From Pseudoneobacillus rhizosphaerae (lineage in GTDB: Bacteria; Bacillota; Bacilli; Bacillales; Cytobacillaceae), in contig NZ_CAKJTG010000001.1 of NCBI RefSeq assembly GCF_917563885.1, positions 186,001-250,000 on the forward strand: 64,000 nucleotides of DNA, given 5' to 3'. Below are positions 27,675 to 37,265 of the stretch, piece after piece; position 1 is the first letter of the stretch, and every line of letters starts with the position of its first letter. A program made the translations under genes and the position numbers. Under the pieces are notes generated by a model. It ran no database searches and was not told the DNA's origin. It was given only the letters and a program-made list of their open reading frames with translations.

Positions 27675-28603
27675 TATTTACTCTCCCCCGTTACTTTAAT
27701 TCTTGGATCAATCCATGTATAAGCGATATCTACAATGAGAATTAAAAAGATTAAGATGATGCTATAAAAAATGGTAGAACCTAAAATAACTGGATAATCA
27801 CGATTAAAGATTCCTTTTACAAATAGCTCCCCGATTCCTGGAACTCCAAATATATGTTCGACGATAAAGCTACCTGTTACTAAATTGGCTGTAATGATGC
27901 CTAAAACGGTGACAACAGGTAAAATCGCGTTCCGAAGACCATATTTTATTAAAATAAATCCTTTATTTAGTCCCTTCGATTTTGCCGTAATCATATAGTC
28001 CTGATTTAATACCTCAAGCATGCTAGAGCGCATTAAGCGGGCAATATAAGCCATAGGGAGCATCGCTAAGGAAATAGTTGGAAGTACGGTGTGTTTCATT
28101 GTCTGCCAGGTTGCAACTGGGAAAAGTCTCCACTCAACCGCTAAGAAGTTAATTAAAAAAGTGGCAAGAATAAAGCTTGGAACGGATATGCCGATAATGG
28201 CTAGAACCATTGCAAAGTAATCTGGCCATTTATTTCGGTTTACCGCTGCAATGACACCAAGTATTAATCCTAAACATACGGCTAAAATTAATGCTTGTGC
28301 CCCAAGTTGTAAGGAAACTGGAAAGCCATTTGCAATATAATCATTAACTGTTAGAGTATTTGACTTTAAGGATGGTCCAAAATCGAATTGTGCAATTTGC
28401 TTTAAGTAGAGTCCATATTGAACATAAAGTGGCTCATCTAAATTATAAAAGGATCGAAGGTTTTGGTAGACTGCTTCTGGCATGGAGCCTTCTCTAGCAA
28501 ATGGATCCCCAGGAATACTATGCATAATAATAAATGTAATCGATATGATTGCCCAGATTGTGACTAAGGCCCAAAGGATACGCTTCACGATAAATTTGAG
28601 CAT
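27674..28603 (-). CDS. oppB: Oligopeptide ABC transporter permease OppB
   Basis: This permease of the peptide importer has 309 residues and six helices. The N-terminus (KFIVKRILWALVTIWAIISITF), the HSIPGDPF loop and the EAA loop RSSMLEVLNQDYMITAKSKGL are typical of OppB/DppB. It follows oppA after a 72-bp gap that holds a hairpin. Confidence 0.94.
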   Translation of the reverse strand: MLKFIVKRILWALVTIWAIISITFIIMHSIPGDPFAREGSMPEAVYQNLRSFYNLDEPLYVQYGLYLKQIAQFDFGPSLKSNTLTVNDYIANGFPVSLQLGAQALILAVCLGLILGVIAAVNRNKWPDYFAMVLAIIGISVPSFILATFLINFLAVEWRLFPVATWQTMKHTVLPTISLAMLPMAYIARLMRSSMLEVLNQDYMITAKSKGLNKGFILIKYGLRNAILPVVTVLGIITANLVTGSFIVEHIFGVPGIGELFVKGIFNRDYPVILGSTIFYSIILIFLILIVDIAYTWIDPRIKVTGESK

Positions 28604-28625
28604 GAATACCCCTCTTTTAAAAGAT

Positions 28626-28654
28626 TGGGTATGCTAACGAAAGCAGCATACCCA
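28626..28654 (-). terminator. Intercistronic hairpin between oppA and oppB
   Basis: Minus-strand stem TGGGTATGCT / AGCATACCCA followed by AATCTTTT, a weak T-run. Such hairpins after oppA usually act as partial terminators or mRNA 3' stabilisers, so that more binding protein than permease is made. That role is inferred here. Confidence 0.6.
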
Positions 28655-28675
28655 GACCTTTTTTAATTTTATTAA

Positions 28676-30430
28676 TTATTCAATATCAGCAAATTTAAAT
28701 GAAGGTTGACGATTAATCAGTGTATAAATACCAGTCACATTTTCTTTGTAAACATGTGGTCTAGTATAATAGTAAACTGGGATAATCGGCATATCATTCA
28801 TTAAAATCTGTTCTGCTTGATGCATCGCTTCCATACGTACTGTTGGATCCATTGACGTTTTAGCTGTATTTACTAGAGCATCGTATTCAGGGTTGCTATA
28901 GTTAGCATCATTATATGGTCCATCAGAAACCCAAAGATCAAGATATGTCATTGGGTCTACATAGTCGCCAATCCAACCAGCACGGCTGATCATGTAATCA
29001 CCAGATTGTTCACGATCAAGCTTCACTTGGAATTCAACGTTTTCTAATGTTACGTTTTCTACACCAAGGTTTTTACGCCACATTTCTTGAATTGCTTCAG
29101 CGATTACCTTATGAATTTCGTTTGTATTATATAGTAATGTTAGTTCAGGAAGTTTTTTGAGTCCTTCCTCAGCTAAACCTTCAGCAAGTAGCTTTTTGGC
29201 TTCATCATAATTTTCTTCAAATAGAGCACCTGCATTTTCTCTAAAGTCTCCTGATACATCTGGCATACCTGGAGGTACTACACCATAAGCTGGCATTTGT
29301 CCGCCTTGTGCAACGTGTTCAACAATCGTTTGTCTGTCAATGGCCATACCAAATGCTCTACGTACTTTAGGGTTATTGAATGGCTTAACATCAGAATTTA
29401 AATTGTAGTAGTAAGTAGAAAGCTCAGCAGCATTATGGAAATCAGGGGCTTGGTCGGCAATTAACTTTCCGGTTACTTCAGATGGTAAGTTATCAAGGAG
29501 GTCAATTTCTCCTGTTTGATACATTTGCCATGCTGTATTGTTATCTTCAATAACGTATAATACAACTTCATCTAAATTAACCTTAGCTGCATCATAATAA
29601 GAATCATTTTTTGCTAGAGTTAAGCTTTCTTTATGCTTCCATTCTGTTAGCTTAAATGCACCGTTGGAAACAAAAGTTGCAGCTTCTTTAAACCAATCTG
29701 GATTGCTTTCTGCAACTGTTTTGTTAATTGGATAATAAGTATAGAACGAAGTTAAATCTAGGAAATACGGAGTTGCAGTTGCTAATTTTACTTCTAGAGT
29801 TTTTTCATCTAAAGCCTTCACACCTACTTTATCTCTAGCTGGTTGAAGATCGGCTTCAGCGATGACGGGCTTTTCTGGTGGTTCAGTACCATCCTTTTCA
29901 GCCTTTTCAACAGCTTCATTGTATTCTTTTAAAATGGTAGCTCCAACTTCGTTAAAAGCTTGCCCGTTTTCTAAATAATACATTTGGTAAGCATATTGGG
30001 AAGCATTGTTTGGATCAAGTGCAAACTTCCATGCATATTCAAAATCAGCTGCTGTAACTGGATCCCCATTTGACCACTGTACACCATCTCTTAAATGGAA
30101 TGTCCAAGTTAAACCATCTTCACTAGTATCCCAAGTTTCAGCCATACCAGGAGCAATCGTTCCGTCTGGAGCTTTTACTGTTAATCCTTCAAACACGTGA
30201 TCAATTACCCATGAATCATGTGTACCTTGAGCTAAACCTGGGTGTAGTGCACCTGGCTCTGAATGGTTATTCGTACGAAGAACTTTCTTCTCAGCTGGTG
30301 TTTCTACATTTGGATCTTTATTATCATCATCTTTTTCTGGGTCTGCTTTATCACCTGTAGTGGTACACCCAGCTAACACTAGCATCAAAGCAAAAAAGAC
30401 CGACATGAAGATATTTAATCTTTTCTTCAT
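28676..30430 (-). CDS. oppA: Oligopeptide-binding lipoprotein OppA
   Basis: This is the extracellular substrate-binding lipoprotein of the peptide importer, 584 residues. A lipobox LAGC (Cys about residue 22) follows the signal peptide; an acidic linker then leads to the SBP_bac_5 domain, with LTWTFHLRDGVQWSNGDPVTAADFEYAWK, the family signature. A Lys/Glu-rich insertion (about residues 170-200) is a mild peculiarity. It is the first gene of oppABCDF and links peptide uptake to the secreted protease and the peptidases elsewhere in the window. Confidence 0.94.
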   Translation of the reverse strand: MKKRLNIFMSVFFALMLVLAGCTTTGDKADPEKDDDNKDPNVETPAEKKVLRTNNHSEPGALHPGLAQGTHDSWVIDHVFEGLTVKAPDGTIAPGMAETWDTSEDGLTWTFHLRDGVQWSNGDPVTAADFEYAWKFALDPNNASQYAYQMYYLENGQAFNEVGATILKEYNEAVEKAEKDGTEPPEKPVIAEADLQPARDKVGVKALDEKTLEVKLATATPYFLDLTSFYTYYPINKTVAESNPDWFKEAATFVSNGAFKLTEWKHKESLTLAKNDSYYDAAKVNLDEVVLYVIEDNNTAWQMYQTGEIDLLDNLPSEVTGKLIADQAPDFHNAAELSTYYYNLNSDVKPFNNPKVRRAFGMAIDRQTIVEHVAQGGQMPAYGVVPPGMPDVSGDFRENAGALFEENYDEAKKLLAEGLAEEGLKKLPELTLLYNTNEIHKVIAEAIQEMWRKNLGVENVTLENVEFQVKLDREQSGDYMISRAGWIGDYVDPMTYLDLWVSDGPYNDANYSNPEYDALVNTAKTSMDPTVRMEAMHQAEQILMNDMPIIPVYYYTRPHVYKENVTGIYTLINRQPSFKFADIE

Positions 30431-30768
30431 TCCTAAACCTCCTGCATTATTTATAATTTAAATATTCATCATTCTACTAGTAGCAAAACCAACTCCCCCC
30501 CCTTTACTTTCTCTCAGATTGATATCCTACTACTTCCATTTTTTAGAAGGGAAGATATCGAGTCTAATGCTAAAACTAAATATATTTCAAGATGTGGATA
30601 AATATTACAAAAAAATTACAAATGTAAAATTAGTTCTATTATTAATATCAATGCTAGGGTATTCGCGGGCAGTCAATTAGTATTGTCTATGTAAAATTGT
30701 GTTATGATAAAAAGTATATATTTTTTAGAGGTAGCTAGAATACTCAGCTAAATAAGGGGATAATTGAA
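30431..30768. other. Divergent intergenic region between oppA and the thioesterase gene
   Basis: It carries the promoters of the opp operon and of the divergent gene. A run of eight C (30495-30502) upstream of oppA is unusual in this AT-rich DNA and could be a length-variable tract. A TATGAT box near 30702 may be the -10 of the right-hand gene. I saw no clear CodY box or riboswitch. Confidence 0.45.
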
Positions 30769-31281
30769 ATGACAAATACACCTAATCGCAAGCCATGTTC
30801 TGCATCAAGGGTTCTTCAAACCAATCGAGTGTTACCTCCTGATACAAATAATCACCAAACCTTGTTTGGTGGAAAATTAATGTCTTACATAGATGTTGTT
30901 GCCTCCATATCCGCTCAAAAGCATTGTCGTGCAAGCATTGTGACAGCTTCGATGGATTCGGTGGACTTTCTGCATCCTATCCGGCCAACTGATGCGATAC
31001 ATTTAGAATCATTTGTTACCTATACAGGAAGTAGTTCAATGGAAGTATTTGTTAAAGTTATTGCTGAACATTTAATCACAGGGCAATCAAAGGTAGCAGC
31101 GACTAGCTTCATTACCTTTGTATCATTAGATGAACAAGGCAAACCAAAAAGAGTGCCAGAGGTGTTTCCAGAAACCGAAGAGGAAAAATATCTGTTTGAT
31201 TCGGCGGTCGATCGTATGCAGCTCAGAAAAAACAGAAGAAAACTTAGCATCTATTTAGCTGAACAAATTGAAAAATACTAG
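30769..31281 (+). CDS. Acyl-CoA thioesterase, hotdog fold
   Basis: This cytoplasmic thioesterase has 170 residues with one hotdog domain. The LPPDTNNHQTLFGGKLMSYIDVVASISAQKH segment holds the catalytic Asn/Asp and substrate loop of the BFIT/YciA-like family, and VDFLHPIRPTDAIHLESFVTYTG is the second strand set. It is close to B. subtilis YkhA in outline. It probably hydrolyses medium- or long-chain acyl-CoA. The IS element begins 40 bp downstream. Confidence 0.88.
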   Translation: MTNTPNRKPCSASRVLQTNRVLPPDTNNHQTLFGGKLMSYIDVVASISAQKHCRASIVTASMDSVDFLHPIRPTDAIHLESFVTYTGSSSMEVFVKVIAEHLITGQSKVAATSFITFVSLDEQGKPKRVPEVFPETEEEKYLFDSAVDRMQLRKNRRKLSIYLAEQIEKY

Positions 31282-31356
31282 TTTTTTCTTTAACACTTTA
31301 AAGGCCTGGGGGACAGTAAACTGTACCCCTTGTCAAGGACACTTCAATAAGGGACT

Positions 31357-32208
31357 TCAAGCTATACTAAGAAGATGATTTCTGTAATCCACAGGGGTCA
31401 TCTTCTTTAAATTCCATTGGTATCTTGTATGATTATAATGGGTTATATAACTTTTTATTTCCTTTTTAAGTTCGGTTAAATTTTTACATTGTTTGATATT
31501 TGCCTCATCTTTGAAATGGCCGAAAAAGGATTCCTGTAGGGCGTTATCCCAACAGTTTCCTCTGCGTGACATCGATTGCTTTAGTCCTGATTTTTTTACT
31601 TCCTCTTGGAAAATAGGGCTCGTATAATGAAATCCTTGATCAGAATGAATGAGCGCTCCTTCTGCCAATTTAAAGTTTCTGTTCTTCTTTAATTGATTTA
31701 ATGCTTCGGTAGATAAGTCCATTTTCAGGCTAGTGGAGACGTAATAGGCTAGGACCTCACTCGTCGAACCATCTAGTATAGTAGATAAATAGGCTTTCTG
31801 ACCTTTAGAGTAATGGAGATACGTTATATCCGTTAGTAACACTTTCCCTGGTATACCTTGTTTAAACCTACGGTTTAGTAGATTAGGCACAACGGTGTGC
31901 TCTAGAGTTGCTTTCATGATTTTTCTGTAAGGATTTGTTCTTCGGATGGGGCACACAATGTTATACTTCCTCATAATTCGGCCAATGCGTTTAAGGTTGT
32001 AGTTGATTTTAAATTGACCAGCTAGAGTCATTTTAATCTGTCTTGCGCCCTTTTTACGGCGCTTGAAGTTAAATGCCTTTAGAATTATCATTTTTATTTC
32101 TAGGTCTTCTTTTTCACGTTTCTTGCGCTTTTCATGTGATTCTTTTGAAAAATAGTTATAGTAACCCGAACGTGACACGTCGGCTACTTCACACAAATAA
32201 CTTACCAT
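31357..32208 (-). CDS. IS150-group transposase OrfB (DDE integrase)
   Basis: OrfB has 283 residues from its own ATG. The N-terminal HTH-like region includes LCEVADVSRSGYYNY, then comes an IS3-type rve integrase core: D in LLTDITYLHYS, D in HSDQGFHYTS and E in DNALQESFFGHFK. The frame stays open upstream to the slippery site in orfA, so the active product should be an OrfAB fusion made by -1 frameshifting. The C-terminus YNHTRYQWNLKKMTPVDYR is typical of IS150. Confidence 0.93.
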   Translation of the reverse strand: MVSYLCEVADVSRSGYYNYFSKESHEKRKKREKEDLEIKMIILKAFNFKRRKKGARQIKMTLAGQFKINYNLKRIGRIMRKYNIVCPIRRTNPYRKIMKATLEHTVVPNLLNRRFKQGIPGKVLLTDITYLHYSKGQKAYLSTILDGSTSEVLAYYVSTSLKMDLSTEALNQLKKNRNFKLAEGALIHSDQGFHYTSPIFQEEVKKSGLKQSMSRRGNCWDNALQESFFGHFKDEANIKQCKNLTELKKEIKSYITHYNHTRYQWNLKKMTPVDYRNHLLSIA

Positions 32209-32270
32209 GTGCTTTAGATTAAACTTATTTATGATTGTACTAATTAATAGAAACTTTTGTGCAGGAGAAA

Positions 32271-32690
32271 CTACTTGTCTGTTTTCAGCCCCCTTTCCAA
32301 CATGTCGAGCTTTTTTAATAACTCATTCTCTGCTTTTAGTAACTGAATTTGTGCTTCTAATTTTGCATTTTGTTCTTCCAAGGTCAACTCTCTTTTATTA
32401 CGTTTCTCTTTAGGAAATTTACGTGTATCAGACAAGCCATCAAGCCCTTGTTCTTTATAGGCTTTACGCCATCTATAAGCAGCCTTTTTTATTCTAGCTC
32501 CTCCTATTAGATCTACATCAAAGCCGTTATCTCTAAAAATGTCCCTTGGCAATTTTCCATCTCTATCTTGAGCAATAAAGATCCTTTTAAACTCATCTGT
32601 ATACGTAATTATGGAGGACGACACCGCATCCACATAGGGGTTATCTAATAACTTCTTTATTTCTGCTTCTGTGAAAGTTTTTTTATCCAT
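32271..32690 (-). CDS. IS150-group OrfA (DNA-binding subunit)
   Basis: OrfA has about 139 residues with a helix-turn-helix (RIKKAAYRWRKAYKEQGLDGL) and a C-terminal leucine zipper (LEEQNAKLEAQIQLLKAENELLKKL). The ATG at 32690 follows GGAGAGAG; the frame extends further upstream only in the terminal repeat region. The zipper overlaps the frameshift site. Confidence 0.88.
   Translation of the reverse strand: MDKKTFTEAEIKKLLDNPYVDAVSSSIITYTDEFKRIFIAQDRDGKLPRDIFRDNGFDVDLIGGARIKKAAYRWRKAYKEQGLDGLSDTRKFPKEKRNKRELTLEEQNAKLEAQIQLLKAENELLKKLDMLERGLKTDK
32310..32316 (-). other. Programmed -1 frameshift site A AAA AAG of the transposase
   Basis: The minus strand reads TTA AAA AAG in orfA. Slipping back by one base opens a frame that runs without stop into OrfB through the LISTIINKFNLKHMVSYL segment. 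This is the A6G signal used by IS150 and IS911-like elements. Confidence 0.8.
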
Positions 32691-32821
32691 CTGGTTTCTC
32701 TCTCCGTATCTTCTATATTTCCACCTATTATACAATAAAAAAAGTACCCTATAGAGGACGTCCCTTAATCAAGGTGTCTACTCTATAGGGTACAGTTTAC
32801 TGTCCCCTTGTCCCTACAAGT

Positions 32822-35800
32822 TTATTTCCTTACTGCTACTTTCACAGCAACACTTTCATTGCCACCTTTATCCTTCACACTAACAGTTAACACAACTTTA
32901 ACTTTCTGCTTAGGAATTTTCACACTGTACTTTCCGTCTTTTCCAACTGTTGCTGTACTAATTACTTTGCTACCAACCTTTACGATAACAGTTGCGCCCG
33001 CTTCTGCTTTTCCTGTTACTTTAGTGCTAACAGTAGTTACGGTGCTTACTGTTGGTTTTGCTGGTGGAGTTTTATCGATTACTTTAATACTAGTAGACTT
33101 ACTAGTATTTTCTGCAGAATCGGTTGCCACTACCTTTAAGACTGTACCGGCTTTTTGTGCCGAGATCATGACGGCGAAGGTTCCTTTACTAGTAGCCGTT
33201 GTTTCTCCAATGACCTTTGAGCCGACATAAATCGTTACAGTCGATCCTGCCTCGGCTTTCCCGGCAATCTTCCTATTATAATCTTTCACTTCATTCACCA
33301 CTGGTGCTGTTGGTGATGTTACATCTTCCACGACCACTTCAGTAGGTTCACTGACATTATTCGCTTCATCTGTCGCAGTTACTAGAATAGTAGTACCAGC
33401 CGCTTGCTTGGCAATGGTCATTTTGAATTGTCCAGACGTACTTGCTTTGGTTTCACCGATCACTTTTGCGCCAACCTTAGCGGTTACTTTTGCTCCCGCT
33501 TCAGCAGTACCAGTAATGGTTGTTACCTTATCTGTCACTTCATTCACATCAGGTGCTACTGGTGCCGTTCCATCTTTTGTAGCTTTGAACGTTACACTAA
33601 TCGTATGAGTGCCCTTTACTGAAGTAAACGTGTAGCTATGATTTGTTACCGATTCTTCTTTTCCATCAACCAGTAATCGATCAATCTCATACCCTGTTTC
33701 AGGGGTGATTGTGAATGTCTGATTTGTTCCTTCAACCACTGATACACTACCGCTCGGGCTAATGGTTCCATGAGAACCCGCCGTTACTGTAATGGTGTGG
33801 ACCTTTGGTGTTGGTGCTGGACCAGTAGTTGGTGGTGCTACTGGTGGTATTACGACCGGTGGCGGATCCATTGGCGGCGTTACAACCGGTGGCGGATCTT
33901 CTGGCGGCGTTACGATCGGCGGCGGATCTACTGGTGCCGCTTCTGTCGTTGGAATGACAACCACTGTACCCGCACTTTCATATAATTCTATCGTTTCACG
34001 GGTTACACTTATCTTCTGGCCAGCCGATCCAAGGTTAGGAATCGAGATCGTGACCGAAGTTTGACCCGCTTCGACCGTTCCCTGACCTAAAAGGGTCGTC
34101 TCCGCTTCATTATAAACACGAATGATATCACCTGAAGTAAGTCCCCTTACGGCTACTGTATCATCTGATGAATCATTTTTCGTAATGGTGATGTTTTCGA
34201 ATAATGGTGCTGGACTGATAAATTCCTCAAAAAGAACACCAGAGAAGTATGGAGGCTCTTCCCCATTAGATTTTATGATGGTAATACCTAGTCCAATCGC
34301 TCCATCTGGAATAGGGACATTATCTATGTCTACTGAGTAGAAATATTGATCTGCTTTTACGGTTTGGATTGGGTCACCAATCAAACCATCCTCATCCATA
34401 AAATAAATTTGATGGTACGCGTTTATTGGTTGTTGTGGCCCCTTATCCCAGGTTAGTGTTCCTGAGACTCCGGTTTTAGTAATGGTAGCATTATCTAACA
34501 CAATGTTTCTAGCCAGATAGGCCGGTGAGTCCCAAGGCTCTGTTTTGAGATATTGAACCGCTTCTACTCCACCTGCTGAAACGGGAAAAATTCCAATTTT
34601 ATCGACCGATGGCCTCGAATACGTACTTAATATTCTATAAAGCCATACTCCATTCTGTTGTGACTCTAACGTCATATTAAGTTTTACAGTTTTATTTCCC
34701 CAACCATCAACAAAATAGGCATTATAAGATTGAATCGTATTCGGATTTTCAGTCGGAACGATGGCTAACTGCCCAGAAATCCATCCTTCTCTATCATCAG
34801 AATCCATAAATAAAGCGTATCTAGGAGTGATGCTACTCTTGTCAGCATCGTTTAAATTTGCATATTTGATTAGCTTTTTTCCTGATGATACGATGATGGA
34901 TTGATCATCTGCTACATAGGCTTTGGAAATAATCGTTGGTAAGTCGATAATTTTCAAAGAAGTATCACGATCATATACCGCTCTACTTCCAAAGACTAGT
35001 TCATCCTTAGCATAAAGGACGTGTTCTGGATATTCCCCCATTAAAGTTGATAGATCAGTTGCGCTCAAACTTCTACTGTCAAAATAAAGGGAGTTTCCAT
35101 CTTTATGGAGATCAACTGTATCATAAGAAACACCTATGTGGTAATTACCAATTAGTAAAACACTATGTGTGTTAGCGTCTATTTTTCTGTGATACATACT
35201 CTCAATCTGATACAAGGCTTCTTCTTCAGCATCTAAATCATAATAATCTGCACTAAATGGCAATACACTATGCTCATTCGTTGCAGTTAATACCTTTATG
35301 GTATCTTGAACACCATAAGCGCTATAAAAAATCTTCCCATTAAAAGGTTCTATTTTTATCGGAAAGCCTTTAACAATGCGCTTTTCGATACCTATATTAG
35401 AATTTTCCGTATCAGCAATATTGAACTGAGCAACAGAAGCTTCTCCTCTTAAGGCCACATACACCTTCCCGTTATTGATTTCAACATCTACTGGGCGAGA
35501 CCCAATCGAAACACTTTTAATGGTGCTGAAATCACTTTTTCTAATAACCGTTAACGCATTGGCCTTATCCGAAACAGCGTAAATGTAAGGAGATTCCTCG
35601 GTTGTTACCCAATCCGTAATGGTAAAATTACTTTCTAACGTGTTGGCTAACTTGTTCATTTGGACCTGTGGATTTTGGTTAACCGTTATCGAGTAACGAT
35701 AGATTTTATTGTTAACATCTGAAGATTCTGATTTAAAAAGTAATACAGATCCATCTTCCTCCAAAATGCCTTGTGTTGGCTCAAATGGAAGTGTAGCCAG

Positions 35801-36745
35801 ATTCAGATACGTATTTTTATCGTAAATACCTTGATTGGTTAGAACATGATTACTTGTCACACCTAAAATTCTTGTATGATAATACCAAGAACTGTCCCCT
35901 ACCTTTTGGTACTCACCCCAAAATTGTGATAGGTCACCTTTATTCATTCGGTAGCCAGCAAAGTAAGCGCTCTGCTCATCTAAGATAATTTCCTCATTAG
36001 GCCTGTTGAATTCATAATTGGCAGAACTAATTACTTTTTCCTCGACAATATCAAAGGTATAGAAAGTGCTTCTAGACGATCTTCTATCCGCTATATATAG
36101 AGTACGATTATCATCGGCAACCTGAATATCGATAGTATCGCTCATTCTAAAATTGTGAAATTTAACAACCTTAGTAGTCCGATCAATGGAGTAAACATAT
36201 GCCCTATCTGTAGCGAAAAAAATGTGCGTTGCTGATACAGCCACATCTAAAGGTGCTTGGGTTGTTGGAAATTGTTCACCCAATGATTTCGTTGCTATAT
36301 CAACAGTTTGAATCAAATTGTTAGCTTGCGAAATATAAAGTTTATTTTCATACTTGTACAAATCAGACGGTACCCCACTAAGCTGTAGCTCATTAGTGAT
36401 GGCTAATGTTTGCTTATTAATAAAATATAGCTTATTGGTTGATTCAGATATCGCATAAATCATTCCTGTCTCTTTATCCAATACCCAGTCCGTTAACTTT
36501 TGTGGAAAGGATTCTACAGCTGTTTGTTGCGTAATTTGCTGTGGTTCATTGTCACCTGAGACTGCTGAATCTAAATCAATTGGTACATTCGACGTCACTT
36601 TCGACTGAAGGTCCTTCAAATCAAACTGACTTTTCACTACTTGTTCATTAGCTGCCACTGGACTACTTAGCCCACCAAAAGCCGAAAGAATCAGCATTGA
36701 AATCAATAACCATGCTGTAAAACTTTTCTTACTAAATCCTTTCAT
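32822..36745 (-). CDS. Large secreted multidomain protein with beta-propeller-like N-terminus and three Ig-like repeats
   Basis: This is a 1307-residue secreted protein. It has a signal peptide (1 to about 32, ending AAN-E) and repeated YncE/NHL-like strands (residues about 60-700: YAISESTNKLYFINKQTL, VYVALRGEASVAQF) suggesting a seven-bladed propeller pair. A Pro-rich linker follows (about 933-982), then a Bacterial-repeat domain (983-1059, HTITVTAGSHGTISPSG) and three near-identical 83-residue Ig-like Big_6 domains (1060-1307), each with GKAEAG.TV..KVGSKV. No LPXTG or SLH anchor is seen, so wall binding may use the Ig repeats. The function is unknown; adhesion or wall scaffolding is possible. 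The IS lies 28 bp past its stop. Confidence 0.85.
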   Translation of the reverse strand: MKGFSKKSFTAWLLISMLILSAFGGLSSPVAANEQVVKSQFDLKDLQSKVTSNVPIDLDSAVSGDNEPQQITQQTAVESFPQKLTDWVLDKETGMIYAISESTNKLYFINKQTLAITNELQLSGVPSDLYKYENKLYISQANNLIQTVDIATKSLGEQFPTTQAPLDVAVSATHIFFATDRAYVYSIDRTTKVVKFHNFRMSDTIDIQVADDNRTLYIADRRSSRSTFYTFDIVEEKVISSANYEFNRPNEEIILDEQSAYFAGYRMNKGDLSQFWGEYQKVGDSSWYYHTRILGVTSNHVLTNQGIYDKNTYLNLATLPFEPTQGILEEDGSVLLFKSESSDVNNKIYRYSITVNQNPQVQMNKLANTLESNFTITDWVTTEESPYIYAVSDKANALTVIRKSDFSTIKSVSIGSRPVDVEINNGKVYVALRGEASVAQFNIADTENSNIGIEKRIVKGFPIKIEPFNGKIFYSAYGVQDTIKVLTATNEHSVLPFSADYYDLDAEEEALYQIESMYHRKIDANTHSVLLIGNYHIGVSYDTVDLHKDGNSLYFDSRSLSATDLSTLMGEYPEHVLYAKDELVFGSRAVYDRDTSLKIIDLPTIISKAYVADDQSIIVSSGKKLIKYANLNDADKSSITPRYALFMDSDDREGWISGQLAIVPTENPNTIQSYNAYFVDGWGNKTVKLNMTLESQQNGVWLYRILSTYSRPSVDKIGIFPVSAGGVEAVQYLKTEPWDSPAYLARNIVLDNATITKTGVSGTLTWDKGPQQPINAYHQIYFMDEDGLIGDPIQTVKADQYFYSVDIDNVPIPDGAIGLGITIIKSNGEEPPYFSGVLFEEFISPAPLFENITITKNDSSDDTVAVRGLTSGDIIRVYNEAETTLLGQGTVEAGQTSVTISIPNLGSAGQKISVTRETIELYESAGTVVVIPTTEAAPVDPPPIVTPPEDPPPVVTPPMDPPPVVIPPVAPPTTGPAPTPKVHTITVTAGSHGTISPSGSVSVVEGTNQTFTITPETGYEIDRLLVDGKEESVTNHSYTFTSVKGTHTISVTFKATKDGTAPVAPDVNEVTDKVTTITGTAEAGAKVTAKVGAKVIGETKASTSGQFKMTIAKQAAGTTILVTATDEANNVSEPTEVVVEDVTSPTAPVVNEVKDYNRKIAGKAEAGSTVTIYVGSKVIGETTATSKGTFAVMISAQKAGTVLKVVATDSAENTSKSTSIKVIDKTPPAKPTVSTVTTVSTKVTGKAEAGATVIVKVGSKVISTATVGKDGKYSVKIPKQKVKVVLTVSVKDKGGNESVAVKVAVRK

Positions 36746-36963
36746 AAATCATACTCCCCTATTTTTAATACAAACATTAAAGTATTCAATAAATTCTGTT
36801 TCTTATCCTTCTTCGGTGGGTGATTGTTAGGTTTTTGTTAGAATTGGGGAGTGGGGATAAAAAATGAGGATGGGAGGGGTTGATTAAAGGCATGAAGAGA
36901 AGTGGGATCTAGCTTGGGTTGAAATAAGCATGAAGAGTAGTGGGATCCATATAGGGTTGAAAA

Positions 36964-37152
36964 ATAAGCGGAGAAATTCTCCCTTATTTACGAAATCGCA
37001 CTGAAAATGGCTTTAATAGACGAAAGAATTCCGCTTATTTACTCAAAAAACGTTAAAATGGGCCCCTTTTTCTTGGCTTAAGCGGAAATTCTCCGCTTAA
37101 TTACCCCTAATCCAGCCCTAATACGCAGTTTAACCGGAAAATCTCCGCTTAT
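36964..37152. repeat. 189-bp palindrome-rich element, copy 1
   Basis: Begins ATAAGCGGAGAAATTC and ends AATCTCCGCTTAT, which are inverted repeats of each other. It has four internal GCGGA / TCCGC-type palindromes at about 50-60-bp spacing. Similar copies lie at 56185-56371 and 62237-62423; the internal TTTACTCAAAAAACGT and TACGCAGTTTAACCGG strings are shared by all three. No ORF was found in the 36746-37218 gap that I would accept; short G-rich sequence fills its left part. Confidence 0.85.
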
Positions 37153-37218
37153 GATTTAACTACCACTAGTTACTAATATATAAGACTTCTAATGTATTTG
37201 TCCCCTTCCTGTCCTTAA

Positions 37219-37256
37219 CTAAAATAAAGGACAAGGTACACCTATCCCCTTGTCCT
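37219..37256 (-). terminator. Terminator of the S9/M20 peptidase operon
   Basis: Minus-strand stem AGGACAAGG / CCTTGTCCT followed by a TTATTTT run, 10 bp past the S9 peptidase stop. The stem is one member of the dispersed GGGACAAGG palindrome family, which suggests that some members work as terminators. Confidence 0.75.
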
Positions 37257-37265
37257 CCCTCCCAC

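Larger units (their letters stand above)
31322..32794 (-). mobile_element. IS3-family element, IS150 group, about 1.47 kb
   Basis: The element holds orfA and orfB on the minus strand. Its ends are imperfect inverted repeats of about 37 bp that both begin TGTACCC and share GACACnTTnAnTAAGGGAC inside; the IS runs from TGTACCC at 31322 to GGGTACA at 32794. The outer flanks are GGGGACAGTAAAC on the left and GTTTACTGTCCCC on the right, which belong either to longer inverted repeats or to a palindromic target. I cannot define a direct target duplication. Both ORFs and the frameshift site look intact, so it may be active. Confidence 0.88.

Noticed and set aside
33408-34064. Plus-strand frames with Val/Thr- and Gly-rich repeats
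   Set aside because: They are antisense to the Ig-like and Pro-rich regions of the 1307-residue protein; their repeats reflect that gene's repeats.
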